Assembly: GCA_030598305.1 (NCBI GenBank)
Contig: JAUVQC010000064.1
Span: forward strand, 1-7,067
Length of the DNA: 7,067 bases
DNA from: Actinomycetes bacterium
GTDB taxonomy: Bacteria > Actinomycetota > Acidimicrobiia > UBA5794
Direction: 5' to 3'
Made by a program: the position numbers and the translations under genes. The notes under the pieces were generated by a model that worked only from the letters and a program-made list of their open reading frames with translations, was not told the DNA's origin and searched no databases. Numbering within the stretch: the stretch's first letter is position 1; each line of letters starts with the position of its first letter. Shown piece after piece: positions 7,051-7,067 of the stretch.

Positions 7051-7067
7051 CAATGGCGATCACAGGA

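Noticed and set aside
7048..7053. TTGACA on the minus strand as the -35 of a gcvP promoter
   Set aside because: The matching -10 would fall at about 7030-7025 (TCAACC), which is unlike a -10 and lies inside aptamer I. Transcription must start further upstream, outside the window.

Overview
The window is a high-GC stretch (roughly 60% by eye) of a free-living bacterium. The best guess is an actinomycete-like lineage (Actinomycetota, possibly Acidimicrobiia-like). The reasons are a DevR/DevS (DosR/DosS)-type two-component pair, apparently leaderless divergent promoters for that pair, and an ActC/NrfD-type quinol:acceptor respiratory module. This taxonomic placement is inference; there is no rRNA or other marker here.

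Layout. (1) Positions 1-2051, plus strand: the 3' end of a respiratory operon. It holds the C-terminal part of an NrfD/ActC-like multi-spanning quinol-binding subunit, open at the left edge. This overlaps by ATGA with a membrane-anchored monoheme cytochrome c that carries an N-terminal exported Ig-like domain. (2) Positions 2048-3937: a divergent two-component system. A GAF-HisKA_3-HATPase histidine kinase (minus strand) is convergent with the cytochrome gene, and the two stop codons share one CTAG palindrome. A NarL/DevR-type response regulator (plus strand) is transcribed away from the kinase across a gap of about 54 bp. (3) Positions 3947-3990: a near-perfect 44-bp palindrome between the convergent regulator and gcvP genes, probably a bidirectional terminator. 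(4) Positions 3998-6835, minus strand: gcvP, a complete single-chain glycine decarboxylase (P-protein). (5) Positions 6836-7067: the gcvP leader, which holds a tandem two-aptamer glycine riboswitch, a short hairpin and a strong ribosome binding site.

How the parts work together. The first two genes should pass electrons from (mena)quinol to a periplasm-facing c heme. The kinase GAF domain keeps the histidine and tyrosine that align with the heme-ligand and distal residues of mycobacterial DevS, so the pair may sense O2, NO, CO or redox state. Its partner is very DevR-like, including the DNA-contact residues. A link between this sensor and the neighbouring respiratory genes is plausible but is not shown by any recognisable binding site. 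Glycine cleavage is a separate unit, controlled by glycine through its riboswitch. No mobile element, CRISPR array, tRNA or rRNA was seen. No intergenic stretch exceeds 300 bases.
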